The notes below the pieces were generated by a model. The model did not search any database, had not been told where the DNA came from, and was given only the letters and a program-made list of their open reading frames with translations. Shown here piece after piece: positions 25,663-34,709 of a stretch of DNA of 64,000 bases. The DNA lies in NCBI RefSeq assembly GCF_015712165.1, contig NZ_JADPZX010000001.1:2914001-2978000 (forward strand), given 5' to 3'. This stretch comes from Streptomyces spinoverrucosus. Its GTDB lineage: Bacteria; Actinomycetota; Actinomycetes; Streptomycetales; Streptomycetaceae. How positions within the stretch are numbered: position 1 is the first letter of the stretch; each line of letters begins with the position of its first letter. The position numbers were made by a program, and so were the translations under genes.

Positions 25663-26051
25663 ACATCCCCTACCTGTACGACGCCGGAGTCCTCATCGCC
25701 ATCGACAACGACGACCGACGCATGTGGGCCCGCCACAGCCTGGCCCTCGAAGACGGCCGGGACATCCACGTCCCCTCCGTCGTCGTCAGCCAGGCATGGC
25801 GGGACTCCCGCCGCCAGGTCAGACTCGGCAAGTTCCTCGCCGGGTGCCACGTCGTACCCGTCGGCCTCGAAACCGCCAAAGCCGCAGGCATCCTCTGCGG
25901 CAAGGCCGGCACCTCCGACATCGTCGACGCCACCGTCGTGACCATGGCAGCCAGCCTCGGCGCCATCATCTGGACCTCGGACCCGGACGACATCCGCACC
26001 CTCATCGACGCCCAGGACATCAAACCTGCCCCTGTCATCCGCACCGTCTAG
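25659..26051 (+). CDS. PIN-domain toxin (VapC-like)
   Basis: 130 residues from a GTG overlapping the antitoxin stop. PIN pattern: YLYDAGVLIAIDNDDR (first Asp), VPSVVVSQAWR (conserved position), GTSDIVDATVVTMA with Asp ~88/91, and IIWTSDPDDIRTL (last Asp). Family knowledge: Mg-dependent RNase toxin. Its 3' third is duplicated at 20701-20829. Confidence 0.83.
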   Translation: MNIPYLYDAGVLIAIDNDDRRMWARHSLALEDGRDIHVPSVVVSQAWRDSRRQVRLGKFLAGCHVVPVGLETAKAAGILCGKAGTSDIVDATVVTMAASLGAIIWTSDPDDIRTLIDAQDIKPAPVIRTV

Positions 26052-26215
26052 CAACCGACGAGCTCCGGCTCGAGAACCGCCTCCAGGCCATCGAACGGGA
26101 CACCGACGCGGCCCCGAGCAGTGGTGCACATAACTTTGCACTCGGTGGTGCACTCAGACGAGTACGCGGGCACCTGTAGACGCGGGAGGCGGAGGAAGCC
26201 GGGTGGTGCTCGTAG

Positions 26216-26315
26216 TCAGATCGACCTCGTCCAGCTTGGGGATCTCGTCCTCGTCCACCACGCACGGAGCCGCCCGGGATACCCGGATACCCTGCGCGGG
26301 ATTGTCCGGGATGCG
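26216..26315 (-). pseudogene. Fragment of a second integrase
   Basis: The minus strand encodes IPDNPAQGIRVSRAAPCVVD and EDEIPKLDEVDL, nearly the same as residues ~165-195 of the integrase at 23926 (IPDNPARGVRISRAAPCAVD, EDEIPTLGEVDL). Both sides are unrelated. It is a relic of another related element. The rest of 26052-26417 shows no gene. Confidence 0.85.
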
Positions 26316-26417
26316 CCAGGGAACCCGGTTCAGGGTCACCCACGCCCAGGGGCAGGTGGCAGCGATGATGCGCGGGATGGGCCTGGAGCGCTACCTGTCG
26401 GGCGAGGACTCCGCCGG

Positions 26418-28748
26418 CTAGCCAGGCGTCGGTGGGGCGTCGAGCGCGACTCCGGACGGGACGAGGTCCGTCACGTACTGCCGGAAGGAATCCTCCTCGT
26501 CGTCCTCGGCGAGAGCGGTCAACGGGCTGGTCGGCCAGACCGGTTCTCCCCCGATCCAGGCGACCGCTGCGGAGGGGTCCTGCGGAACGCTCCGCAGCTC
26601 CAAAGTCCCCTCCGGGGGCAGGAGTATCGCCCCCGGCACCACGTCCATCACCGCGGTCGGCCGTTGCGCCCCCGGCTCGAAGAGGACAAGCATCGGCGCC
26701 TCGGTCGCGGGCTCCTCGCCACCCGGCAGGAGGAGGTAGTCGAGGGACCGGACCTGCCCGCGCCGGGCGGCGCGCAGCAGTCGGCGCAGGATCCTCCCGG
26801 TGGCGACCACGCACCACACCAGACGAGCGAGCGCCAGGGCCGCGACCGCGCCGCTCACCCACAGTCCGCGTCTGAACCCCGGGTCGCCGGGAATCCAGGC
26901 GACTGACGGATGGCCGGCTGCGTACTCGATCCCGACGGTGTCTCCCTCGGCCGGGGCAGGGTCCGCGTGCACGATGTCCGTCACGATGCGGCGGCCGTCC
27001 GCCGTGAGGAAGCTCATCTCCGCCGCGCCGGGCAGCAGCCAGGGCTCCAGCGGGAATTCATCGTGCCGATACTCGACCGTCGCGATCGCGGTCTGAGGCC
27101 GGTCCGTCGTGATCCGGAAAGCCGTCATCCACCACCATCCCGACCACAGGGCGGTGACGCCGAGGACGATCAGGGCGCCCCAGGCGATGCCCGAGGCGAG
27201 GGTGATCCGGCGCAGTGCGGGCGATCGCCACCAGGGACCCGAGCGCGGGTCGGGCTCTGGGCGGCGACGCTTCGGGCCGGCCCCGAGCACGTCGCGCGCG
27301 AGGAGCAGGCGGGACACCTCGGTCAGGTGGGAGCGGTCGAGGATGTCGCCCGTGTCGGCCGAGTCCCCCGCGGGGTCCTTCCGAAGAGGGGCGGGCGAGG
27401 GAGCGGCGGCGGCTCCGGCCGAGGTGGCGGCCGTGGAGACGAGTGCTCTGCCCCGTCGCGAACGCCGGGAGTGCAGGCCGACTCCCAGCAGGGCCACGCC
27501 GGCACCGAAGGCCGTGACGAACCCGAGGCCGACGGGGGTGAAGTCCCGGTCGAACGCCTCCCCCCGAAGGGGCCACGGCAGGACGCTGACCTCCAGGAGG
27601 TCCCCGGCCGCAACCCCGTCGCAGTCGACCTCCGCCGTGAGCGGAGTGCCGTCCCAGGGGTCGGCCCAGGCGACCGCGCACGTGTCGTACTCGGTCGTGC
27701 CGGTGACCTCCGCGTGCACGGGCTGTCCGAATCCGTACGCGAGCGTCACAAGGCCCAGACCCGCCAGGCCGAGCGTCATCGCGGCCCAGCTCCACCAGGG
27801 CACCATCACCCGGCCCACGTGGCGCAGGGCCGCCTCGCCGCCGCACACGTGGCGCCGGAGCAACCGCAACCGGCGTGCGCCGCTCACGGAGGCCGAGGCG
27901 ATGCCGACCAACGCCGCCAGCCCCGAGACGGTCACCCCGAAGGCCATCATGAACCGGGAGTCCTCCAGATCGGCCGCCTCCCCGCGTACCGGCCAGGGCC
28001 GGGCGCTGATCCTCAACAGGTCCCCTGGCTTCTCCCCTTGGTAGCAGTCGACGCGTGCCCGCTGAGTGCGGGACGAGTCCCAGGGGTCCTGCCAGGTAAT
28101 CCGGCACGAGTCCCCCTCCACGTGGGTGACCGTCGCGGTCACCTCACGCCCGAGGCCGAAGGTGTGCACGCCGAAGAGTGTCAGAGAGAGCGCACCGGTC
28201 AGGAGCAGAGCCGCGAAGCCGGGCATCCGGATGCGGTGCGCCAGCGGCATACGGAAGGCGTCGGCGGCCCGCTCACACGACTGCGCCGCAGGGCCCTCCT
28301 TCGCTCGGGACTCTGCCTCGGGCGGTACGAGAGCCTCCCGGAGGAGTGCGGTGACCGGCCGGTCGACGGTGATCAGGAGCGTTCGCCCCGAGCCGGGCTC
28401 CTCATACACCAGCATGTCCCGTTCGACGAATGAGGACCGCCGGAAGCCGCCCTGCCGCTGGGGGACGACGTCACGGATCCTGCCGTGGCGTGGGACCGCG
28501 AGGACGGCGGTCTCCGAGACGAAGAACACCGGCTCAGCGGCGTGAGGCGTCATCCACAGGTCACCCCGCACCGGACCGGCCGCGTCCTCACCTCCCGTGG
28601 CGGACCGCACCGCCATCTCCGCGCATGCCCCCACGGGTCGGCCCGCGGCGAAGGCACGCCACAAAGACCTGTTCCGCAGGTTCGCCCACACAGCGGGCAA
28701 CACCCCGGCCAGGGCACAGCTCACGAAGAAGAGAAGAGGAGAAGTCAC
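26418..28748 (-). CDS. Multi-pass membrane protein with duplicated TM-plus-ectodomain unit
   Basis: About 776 residues (start GTG 28748, with GAGAG seven bases upstream; nearby GTGs are alternatives). N-terminal helix, then a soluble part, then two copies of a unit comprising a TM helix, a ~65-residue extracytoplasmic segment and another helix. The ectodomains align: GDSCRITWQDPWDSSRTQRA..RPWPVRGEA and YDTCAVAWADPWDGTPLTAE..LPWPLRGEA. The C-terminal third has another TM pair and a long cytosolic tail. It weakly recalls DUF3592-type proteins; function unknown. The gene downstream encodes another small membrane protein family. Confidence 0.75.
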   Translation of the reverse strand: MTSPLLFFVSCALAGVLPAVWANLRNRSLWRAFAAGRPVGACAEMAVRSATGGEDAAGPVRGDLWMTPHAAEPVFFVSETAVLAVPRHGRIRDVVPQRQGGFRRSSFVERDMLVYEEPGSGRTLLITVDRPVTALLREALVPPEAESRAKEGPAAQSCERAADAFRMPLAHRIRMPGFAALLLTGALSLTLFGVHTFGLGREVTATVTHVEGDSCRITWQDPWDSSRTQRARVDCYQGEKPGDLLRISARPWPVRGEAADLEDSRFMMAFGVTVSGLAALVGIASASVSGARRLRLLRRHVCGGEAALRHVGRVMVPWWSWAAMTLGLAGLGLVTLAYGFGQPVHAEVTGTTEYDTCAVAWADPWDGTPLTAEVDCDGVAAGDLLEVSVLPWPLRGEAFDRDFTPVGLGFVTAFGAGVALLGVGLHSRRSRRGRALVSTAATSAGAAAAPSPAPLRKDPAGDSADTGDILDRSHLTEVSRLLLARDVLGAGPKRRRPEPDPRSGPWWRSPALRRITLASGIAWGALIVLGVTALWSGWWWMTAFRITTDRPQTAIATVEYRHDEFPLEPWLLPGAAEMSFLTADGRRIVTDIVHADPAPAEGDTVGIEYAAGHPSVAWIPGDPGFRRGLWVSGAVAALALARLVWCVVATGRILRRLLRAARRGQVRSLDYLLLPGGEEPATEAPMLVLFEPGAQRPTAVMDVVPGAILLPPEGTLELRSVPQDPSAAVAWIGGEPVWPTSPLTALAEDDEEDSFRQYVTDLVPSGVALDAPPTPG

Positions 28749-28812
28749 AACCACACTCTCAATGCGGGAAGGAGGAAGGAACCGGGGCAGGTCCGCGTCA
28801 GCGGGCTCGCCG

Positions 28813-29136
28813 CTAACCGGCCGGTCGACGCGTTGTTCCCTCATGACGTCGCAGGCCGGGCAGGGAAGCCCAGACCACGACTCCGACAGCGATGAGCAGC
28901 AGCAGCGGCCCGGCCGTTATCCGCAGCAGGAGCAGTCCGTCGGCCGGCACTCCCGCCAGGCCGAGGACCGCGGGCGTGAGGCTCGCGCCGTAGATCATGA
29001 AGGCCGCCGCGCCCCGGGCCTTCGTGACACGTGCACTCATGGCGGGCGACCAGCGCGGCGTCCACCCCCTCAGCGAGGCCACCCCAAGGGGCACGAGTAC
29101 GAGCGTCGACATCACGATCCACAGGGTGTGGAACAT
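28813..29136 (-). CDS. Small membrane protein
   Basis: 107 residues, ATG after GTGAGGGGAC. Three hydrophobic segments (WIVMSTLVLVPLGVASL; AAFMIYGASLTPAVLGLA; LLLLRITAGPLLLLIAVGVV). Similar in layout to the 98-residue protein at 39087, so it belongs to the same loose group. Six bases separate it from the next upstream gene (29143-29412), suggesting one operon. No known family. Confidence 0.65.
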   Translation of the reverse strand: MFHTLWIVMSTLVLVPLGVASLRGWTPRWSPAMSARVTKARGAAAFMIYGASLTPAVLGLAGVPADGLLLLRITAGPLLLLIAVGVVVWASLPGLRRHEGTTRRPAG

Positions 29137-29142
29137 GTCCCC

Positions 29143-29412
29143 TCACCTTTCCTTGGAAGAGATACGGGCTACGAGGAGGGCCGCGAGGCCCACCCAGGGC
29201 AAGTGCGCAGGGCCGGAGACCGTCCAGCTCATGGCGGAGAGCACCGAGGCCGTCCCCAGGAAGGTGAGCAGACCTCGCCGCTCCCGCAGGAACGTCCATT
29301 CGTGCCGGGCGCTGCCCGGCTTCCTCAGCTCGCGAACGGCGGTGCGAATGACCCGGAGGGCGAGCACGACGGCCGCGCCGCGCAGCGCCGGGGCTACACC
29401 CTGCTCGTTCAT
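29143..29412 (-). CDS. Small membrane protein
   Basis: About 89 residues from ATG 29412, which overlaps the stop of the nhaA remnant (ATGA). It contains VIRTAVRELRKPGSARHEWT and a hydrophobic C-terminal half. The block RTAxxELRxPGSARxxW recurs in the frameshifted gene at 38142-38846, so these are paralogues. Function unknown. Confidence 0.65.
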   Translation of the reverse strand: MNEQGVAPALRGAAVVLALRVIRTAVRELRKPGSARHEWTFLRERRGLLTFLGTASVLSAMSWTVSGPAHLPWVGLAALLVARISSKER

Positions 29413-30053
29413 CCGGAACTGCCTGGGCACGCGCCGGATTGGTAGATGTCGGGAATGCCGTCGGCGTCGTCGTCGCGTTCTTCCTCTTCCCACAGCCGCT
29501 TGTAGATGCGGTTACGGCGTCGCAGGAGGACGGCGGCGAGCGCCGCGGCGATGAGGAAGCCCACGAGGACGGCGGCCTTGATGTGTTCGGCCTGTGCGCC
29601 CGCAGGGAACGCGAGTTCGCCGATGAGGAGGGCGACGGTGAAGCCGATCCCGGCCAGGGTGGCGAGGCCGAAGACGTCGGCCCAGGCGAGGTCGGGGTTG
29701 AGCTGGGCTCGGGTGAAGCGTGCGGCAAGGTACGTGCCGAGGAAGATGCCGAGGATCTTGCCGGCGACGAGACCGATGACGACACCCCACGGTTCGGGGT
29801 CGGTGAAGACATGGCCGAGCGCGCCGGCGGAGACGCCGACTCCGGCGGCGAAGAGGGCGAACAGGGGGGCCGCGATACCGGCAGAGACCGGGTGCAGCAG
29901 GTGCGAGACGCGGGCGGCCGGTGCGGTGTCCTCTCCCTTGTCGCGGGTGGTGCGCAGGATCAGTCCTATGGCGACTCCGGCGACGGTGGCGTGGACGCCG
30001 GAGTTGTACATCAGCGCCCAGGTCGCGATCCCCAGGGGCGACGCCGCGGGCCG
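29409..30053 (-). pseudogene. nhaA: Na+/H+ antiporter NhaA, C-terminal part
   Basis: About 215 residues of the C-terminal half of NhaA: TWALMYNSGVHATVAGVAIG, HPVSAGIAAPLFALFAAGV, DPEPWGVVIGLVAGKILGIF, LAGIGFTVALLIGELAF. The N-terminal half, with the transport-site aspartates, is missing; homology stops near 30053, where the Rhs gene on the other strand begins. Expected full length is ~400-450 residues. It cannot be a working antiporter unless the lost half lies elsewhere. Confidence 0.85.
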
Positions 30054-30054
30054 G

Positions 30055-31839
30055 CAGACCACCACCACGATGAGCGGCGGCCTCGGCCAGGCCGTGCCGA
30101 CCAACACCATCACCTACGACCCCGCCAGCGGCCAGCCGGTCACAGTGACCTCCCCGACCGGAGGCACCATCACCAGGCAGTACGACAAGCTGGGCCGGCT
30201 GATCTCGTACACCGACGCGGACGGCGGCACCACCACCATGCGCTACGACGCGCTGGACCGCCCGCTGACCATCACCGACAGCGCCCCCTCGACCCGGACG
30301 TTCGCCTACGACACGGCGATCGAGCCCCGCGGTATGGCGACCAAGCTCGTCGACTCCGTCGCGGGCACGTTCACCGCCACGTACAACGCGGCCGGTTCGA
30401 TCGTCGCCGAGCAGCTGCCCGGCGGCTACACCCTGCGCCAGACGGAGAACACCGTCGGCACCACGGCCGACCGGGTCTACACCCGCGACGCCGACGGCGC
30501 CGTCGTCTACTCCGACGCGGTGACGCACGCCGTCGACGGGAAGGTCACCACCCGCACCAGCGGCACCAGCAACCGTGACTACACCTACGACCGAGCAGGC
30601 CGCCTGACCGTCGCGGAGGAGACCGCCGACTCGGTCTGCACCCGCCGCGCCTACGCCTTCGACAAGCGCAGCAACCGCACCTCCCTCACCACGACCGCCG
30701 CGCAGCCCGGTCTCGCCTGCACCACCACCGGAGGCACCACCCGCACCCACACCTACGACAGCGCCGACCGCCTCGTCGACCCCGGCTACGCCTACGACGC
30801 GTACGGCCGCACCACGGCCATGCCCGGCGCCACCATCGACTACTACACCAACAACCTGGTCCGCCGTCAGACCGCCGGCACCAAGCGCCAGACCTGGGAA
30901 CTCGACGCGGCCCTCCGCTTCCGCAGCTGGACCACCGAGACCAACAGCGGCGGCACCTGGTCCCAGACCGGCGCCAAGGTCAACCACTACGCCAACGACA
31001 CCGACAGCCCGAGCTGGATCGTGGAGGACGGCACCGGAGCCGTCTCCCGCAACGTCGCGTCGCTGAGCGGCGGCCTGGCCGCCGTCACCGGCAAGACCGG
31101 CGGCACCGTCCTCATGCTCACCAACATCCACGGCGACATCGGCGTGCAGCTCCCGCTGGACGCCTCGCAGAGCCCCGTGGCTTTGGAGAGCGACGAGTAC
31201 GGCAACGTCCGGACCGGATCACCGGCGGCCCGCTACGGCTGGCTCGGCGCGTTCCAGCGCTCCAGCGAGACGCCGACGGACACCCTGCTCATGGGCGCGC
31301 GGCTCTACTCGCCCGGCACGGGGCGCTTCCTCAGCGTGGACCCCCTGTACGGCGGAAGCTGCAACTCCTACGACTACGTGTGTGCCGACCCGGTGAACAC
31401 CTACGACAACGCCGGTACGGCGAGCTGCAAGACCGTCTCGCGCACGTACAAGCTCTACGAAGGAGCTGTGCGCATCCAGCTGGGCACCATCTCCATGCAG
31501 GCCGAGTTCTGCCTCAACAGCAAGGGAAACATCAGCAGCTCCTGGGCGTGGACAAGCGACGACGAGAGTGGTGTCGCCTCGGTCCTAGGCTGGAAGATCC
31601 AGTTCCATGGTCCGGCCCGCAACGCCCGGAGCTCCACCTACCATGAGTGGGGCGCCTCCGGCATGGCCCAGGTCTGCGCGTTCAAGATCTTCTTTGCCTG
31701 CGGATACCAGGAGCGCTTCGCCGTCACGGTCGCGTACTCCCGGAACGTCCAGGGCCCGGGCCTGTCCGGCCACCGGCGCTACTCCACCAAGTGGCGCGCC
31801 TACTGCACCAACAGGCACTGCAAGCTGCGCTTCTCCTAG
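30055..31839 (+). CDS. Rhs/YD-repeat protein, 5'-truncated, with novel C-terminal tip
   Basis: About 590 residues remain (first ATG at 30070). YD repeats (TRQYDKLGRLISYTDADGGT, TTMRYDALDRPLTI, YTYDRAGRLTVAEE) lead to the Rhs core end YGWLGAFQRS...LLMGARLYSPGTGRFLSVDP. After the core comes a ~140-residue tip, Cys-containing (CKTVSRTYKLYEG; AFKIFFACGY; YCTNRHCKLRF), of no family I recognise; in Rhs proteins this position holds the toxin. The N-terminal secretion and shell part is lost at the junction with nhaA. A 55-residue membrane protein follows. Confidence 0.75.
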   Translation, partial: QTTTTMSGGLGQAVPTNTITYDPASGQPVTVTSPTGGTITRQYDKLGRLISYTDADGGTTTMRYDALDRPLTITDSAPSTRTFAYDTAIEPRGMATKLVDSVAGTFTATYNAAGSIVAEQLPGGYTLRQTENTVGTTADRVYTRDADGAVVYSDAVTHAVDGKVTTRTSGTSNRDYTYDRAGRLTVAEETADSVCTRRAYAFDKRSNRTSLTTTAAQPGLACTTTGGTTRTHTYDSADRLVDPGYAYDAYGRTTAMPGATIDYYTNNLVRRQTAGTKRQTWELDAALRFRSWTTETNSGGTWSQTGAKVNHYANDTDSPSWIVEDGTGAVSRNVASLSGGLAAVTGKTGGTVLMLTNIHGDIGVQLPLDASQSPVALESDEYGNVRTGSPAARYGWLGAFQRSSETPTDTLLMGARLYSPGTGRFLSVDPLYGGSCNSYDYVCADPVNTYDNAGTASCKTVSRTYKLYEGAVRIQLGTISMQAEFCLNSKGNISSSWAWTSDDESGVASVLGWKIQFHGPARNARSSTYHEWGASGMAQVCAFKIFFACGYQERFAVTVAYSRNVQGPGLSGHRRYSTKWRAYCTNRHCKLRFS

Positions 31840-31887
31840 AGGCGTGGCGAAACAGGACGGCCCGACATCACGACAAGGAGTAAACGG

Positions 31888-32055
31888 ATGCCAGGAAGAC
31901 GCTTCTGGGGCCTCATCGTCCTGACCGTTGCCGTCGCCTTCTCCGCCATCGGCTACGTTCTCAACGACTACAGCCCTAGCGGCCCTTGGGGCCTCGCCGG
32001 CCTGGTCTGCGGCCTGCTCACGGTTCTCGTGATCAGCAGGCGCCAGAAGAAGTAG
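31888..32055 (+). CDS. 55-residue membrane protein, candidate Rhs immunity
   Basis: ATG at 31888 with AAGGAG seven bases upstream, one of the clearest ribosome-binding sites in the region. The protein has two transmembrane helices (FWGLIVLTVAVAFSAIGYVL; LAGLVCGLLTVLVI) and a basic tail RRQKK. Its place 48 bases after the Rhs stop, and the terminator after it, fit an immunity gene for the tip; this is inference from position. No family recognised. Confidence 0.6.
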   Translation: MPGRRFWGLIVLTVAVAFSAIGYVLNDYSPSGPWGLAGLVCGLLTVLVISRRQKK

Positions 32056-32067
32056 CGCTCCACCACC

Positions 32068-32100
32068 GTGCGGCCACCCAGAATCCCTGGGTGGCCGCAC
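32068..32100 (+). terminator. Hairpin terminator after Rhs operon
   Basis: A 14-bp perfect stem (32068-32081 with 32087-32100) and a 5-base loop, starting 12 bases past the small-protein stop. Confidence 0.85.
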
Positions 32101-32371
32101 TCATACGGAGCGGCCACTGGTACTACGGGCCCCTTCTGGGCAGCGGTCGGCCTCTTCGAAGGCCCTGCGGGACAGGTAGGGGCCGCGTGCCGCGGTTGGC
32201 CTGACGAACGTCCGAAAGGTAGGACAGCGAGGCAGCCTTGACGGCCGGATATCACCGAGACTGTCCGATCACAGCGCCCCGTTGATCCCTCCCCCCCCCG
32301 TGTCACCGGGGCGGCTGCAGGCCGGCGCCTCGCCCACGGCAAGAGACGATCTCCGGGTAGGCCCGCGCCCG

Positions 32372-32440
32372 GCCTTCCGGACCTGGACCACCAGCGCCAA
32401 ACACACCGTCAAGATCGTCGTGGCCGGCACCTCCGGTTGA
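32372..32440 (+). pseudogene. C-terminal scrap of a secreted carbohydrate-binding/hydrolase protein
   Basis: A 22-residue frame FRTWTTSAKHTVKIVVAGTS plus stop resembles the end of a beta-sandwich module of secreted glycoside hydrolases. Nothing upstream fits. The surrounding 32101-32371 shows no gene; it includes a run of nine C at 32291. Confidence 0.4.
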
Positions 32441-32454
32441 CCGACCAGGGGCTG

Positions 32455-32830
32455 TCAGTCCGCTTCCGCGCGTTCTGCGCGGACGAGGTAGGGAACGCTG
32501 GTGACCATGGCGCCGGGGGTGAACAGCAGTCGGGCTTTGAGCCTGAGTGCACTCGGGTTGTGCAGGAGTTGGCCCTACCAGCGGTCCACTACGTACTCGT
32601 GGATGAAGACGGTGACCACATCCCCCGGGCCCTCCTTGCGGACGTGGCGGATGTAGTCGAGTGCCGGGCGGCTGATCTCGCGGCGGGGAGAGGAGAGGCC
32701 GATGAGCGGAACCCCCATGTCGTGAGCGTCCCGCTCTTCGCGCAGGGCGGCGCTCTCGGCAGGATCGACGGAGACGGCCAGTGCGTTGACAGCCCGCCTG
32801 CTCCACACATGGACGACTTGACCGTGCGCG
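32455..32830 (-). pseudogene. APC-family amino-acid permease C-terminal domain, nonsense mutation
   Basis: The minus strand encodes the cytosolic tail of an APC permease: GVPLIGLSSPRREISRPALD, YIRHVRKEGPGDVVTVFIHE, YVVDRW, then an in-frame TAG at 32575-32577 where relatives have a second Trp, then GQLLHNPSALRLKARLLFTP, GAMVTSVPYLV and a normal stop. All transmembrane segments are missing. It decayed both by truncation and by a nonsense change. Confidence 0.8.
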
Positions 32831-33044
32831 ACTCCGCACACCGACCATCCAGCCCGCCAGGGACCCTCGACCCGCGCAGCACACGGTGGGCCTGACGCTC
32901 GTCGGCAGATCGCGGCATGGGACGACGCCGAGACGCGGCGGGACCGCAAGGCCCTCGGACGACGACACCATCGGCCGGCCGGTGGGTCGAGCGGGTCAGC
33001 GGGATCGCAGTCCGCGGGCGGTCGGCCCGTGCGTCGCTGGAGGC

Positions 33045-34541
33045 TCAGTCGTCACCGTCGGCGACGAGGCCGGAGGTCTCGTAGCGCAACGCCGCCGGTA
33101 CAGCGGCGTCGATGGCTGCGACGGCTGGTCCGATCCTCGTCCACATCTCGGGCACGACCGGGATCAGGCAGCCGCTTCGGCCGAACACCACACGCCCCGG
33201 CCCTTGCATCTCCACGCCGACAACCTCGTCGAAGGGCACATGGTGCACGTCACCGTCAGCGTCTCGTGACCACAGGCCCGAGGCGCCGATTCCGAGCCGT
33301 GCCGTGCGGGCAGCGGAGGAGAGGGCGCGGTCGAGCAGAGAAGGCTTGAACAGGCGTACGTCCGCCGGGAGTGTCTGGGCTGTGGTGCAGCCTCCACGGG
33401 GCAGCGGGGTGCCGTCGAGCTGCCCGAGGCTCACCTCCACATCGCAGGGGACGACCAGCAGGGCGGTGGCAAGCGCCGTGGTGAACGCCTGCGCCGCCTG
33501 TTCCGTTGTGACCTTCTCCAGGGCGTCCAGCCGTGTCCGCGGGTCCTGGTAGTCGAGCCCCAGCAACAGGCACCCGGCCGCGTCGCCGAGTTCGGAGGGC
33601 GTCGAACGCGGATCGAGCCAGGATTCACGCAATCCGACTACCTCTTCGGCGAGTTCCTCTTCGGTGACGCCCGTGCGGGCCATGCGCAGTGCCTCCTGCC
33701 ACAGCAGCTCGGCCACACGCTGTTTCTTGCCCTCGCGGGCGTCCAGGCAGAGCGTGTACTCGCCCTGGCCGGCTCCGGTGTGCATACGGGTGCCGGCCAC
33801 GTCGTACGAAAGGCCCTCCTGGTGCCGTGCCCGCTGCCTGAGCCGTTCCTGGAGCACAGCGAGGGCGAGCACGAGTGCGGGATCGTCGAGATCGCCACGG
33901 AGCGCGAGACCAGGGCCGGGCACGACGGCCTGGAACCAGACCGGCCCCGGGTTCAGCACCGGCTGCGCACCGGCGCGGTCGGGGCGTGTGCCTCGCGGCA
34001 GCGGCAGGCGGAGTTCCGCCGGGGGCCGGCCCGTCAGGATCAGAACGGCGTTGTCCGCATGGAAGTAGCGGGCAGCGACGTCCTGGACGGCCTCGGCGGG
34101 GATGCGGTCGGGACCGGGACCGTCCCAGGAGGCCAGACCTGCCCCGACAGAGCCGTATCGGAACGACAGCAACTCCGCGCTGGTCGGATCAGTGATACCG
34201 GAGCCCTCGGCGGCGAGCACACCGGCCTCGCGCTCCAGTCGGTCCAACGGCAGAGAAGACAGCGCCTCGCAGACACGGGTGAGGAACCGTGCGACCTGCT
34301 CGTCACTCCCGGAAGCGGTGAAGTCCGTGAGCGAGAGCGTCACCGACGCATTGTGATCGTGGTGGAGCCGCGGCAGCGAGCTCATCGCGAGGTGCTCGAC
34401 AAGATGACTCACTCCGAGGGTCCGGAACGTCTCGTCGCCCATCCCACAGCCGAAGATAAGAGCGGCTTCAAGGGGCCCAGGCGCCTCCGCCCACAGAACG
34501 GGCACACCATCGATCACATCTCGTCGCATGGCCGGGATCAT
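33045..34541 (-). CDS. M16-family (insulinase-like) zinc metallopeptidase
   Basis: 498 residues from ATG 34541, chosen because GGAGG lies eight bases upstream. It contains the inverted zinc motif HLVEH (~46-50) followed by Glu residues in the ERE..AAE stretch (~103-112) that could supply the third ligand, and the later M16 pattern LSYDVAGTRMHTGAGQGEYT. The C-terminal ~120 residues are an extra PH-like stretch (DADGDVHHVPFDEVVGVEMQ). No signal peptide. Actinobacterial M16 proteins often act on peptides or RiPP precursors in pairs; here only one is present. Confidence 0.8.
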   Translation of the reverse strand: MIPAMRRDVIDGVPVLWAEAPGPLEAALIFGCGMGDETFRTLGVSHLVEHLAMSSLPRLHHDHNASVTLSLTDFTASGSDEQVARFLTRVCEALSSLPLDRLEREAGVLAAEGSGITDPTSAELLSFRYGSVGAGLASWDGPGPDRIPAEAVQDVAARYFHADNAVLILTGRPPAELRLPLPRGTRPDRAGAQPVLNPGPVWFQAVVPGPGLALRGDLDDPALVLALAVLQERLRQRARHQEGLSYDVAGTRMHTGAGQGEYTLCLDAREGKKQRVAELLWQEALRMARTGVTEEELAEEVVGLRESWLDPRSTPSELGDAAGCLLLGLDYQDPRTRLDALEKVTTEQAAQAFTTALATALLVVPCDVEVSLGQLDGTPLPRGGCTTAQTLPADVRLFKPSLLDRALSSAARTARLGIGASGLWSRDADGDVHHVPFDEVVGVEMQGPGRVVFGRSGCLIPVVPEMWTRIGPAVAAIDAAVPAALRYETSGLVADGDD

Positions 34542-34709
34542 ATGATCCGCCTCCAGCGCGGTCACGGCCGCGGAGGAGGATCAGGCCGCCGACCGTCCCG
34601 GCGCGACGGCGCGGGGCATCTCCTCCCCGAGGCGGCGCCCGAGCAGGCGGCCGCGCTCGTCACCGCGATCACCCCCACGGGACAGTGACGGCATTAAGGG
34701 AGCATAAAG
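34542..34709. other. Intergenic; possible coding remnant
   Basis: A plus-strand frame ends LLPEAAPEQAAALVTAITPT and a stop at 34688; it looks like the end of a lost protein but cannot be assigned. Nothing else is seen. Confidence 0.3.

Noticed and set aside
32291..32299. Run of nine C as a phase-variation switch
   Set aside because: It lies in no reading frame of a recognisable gene.
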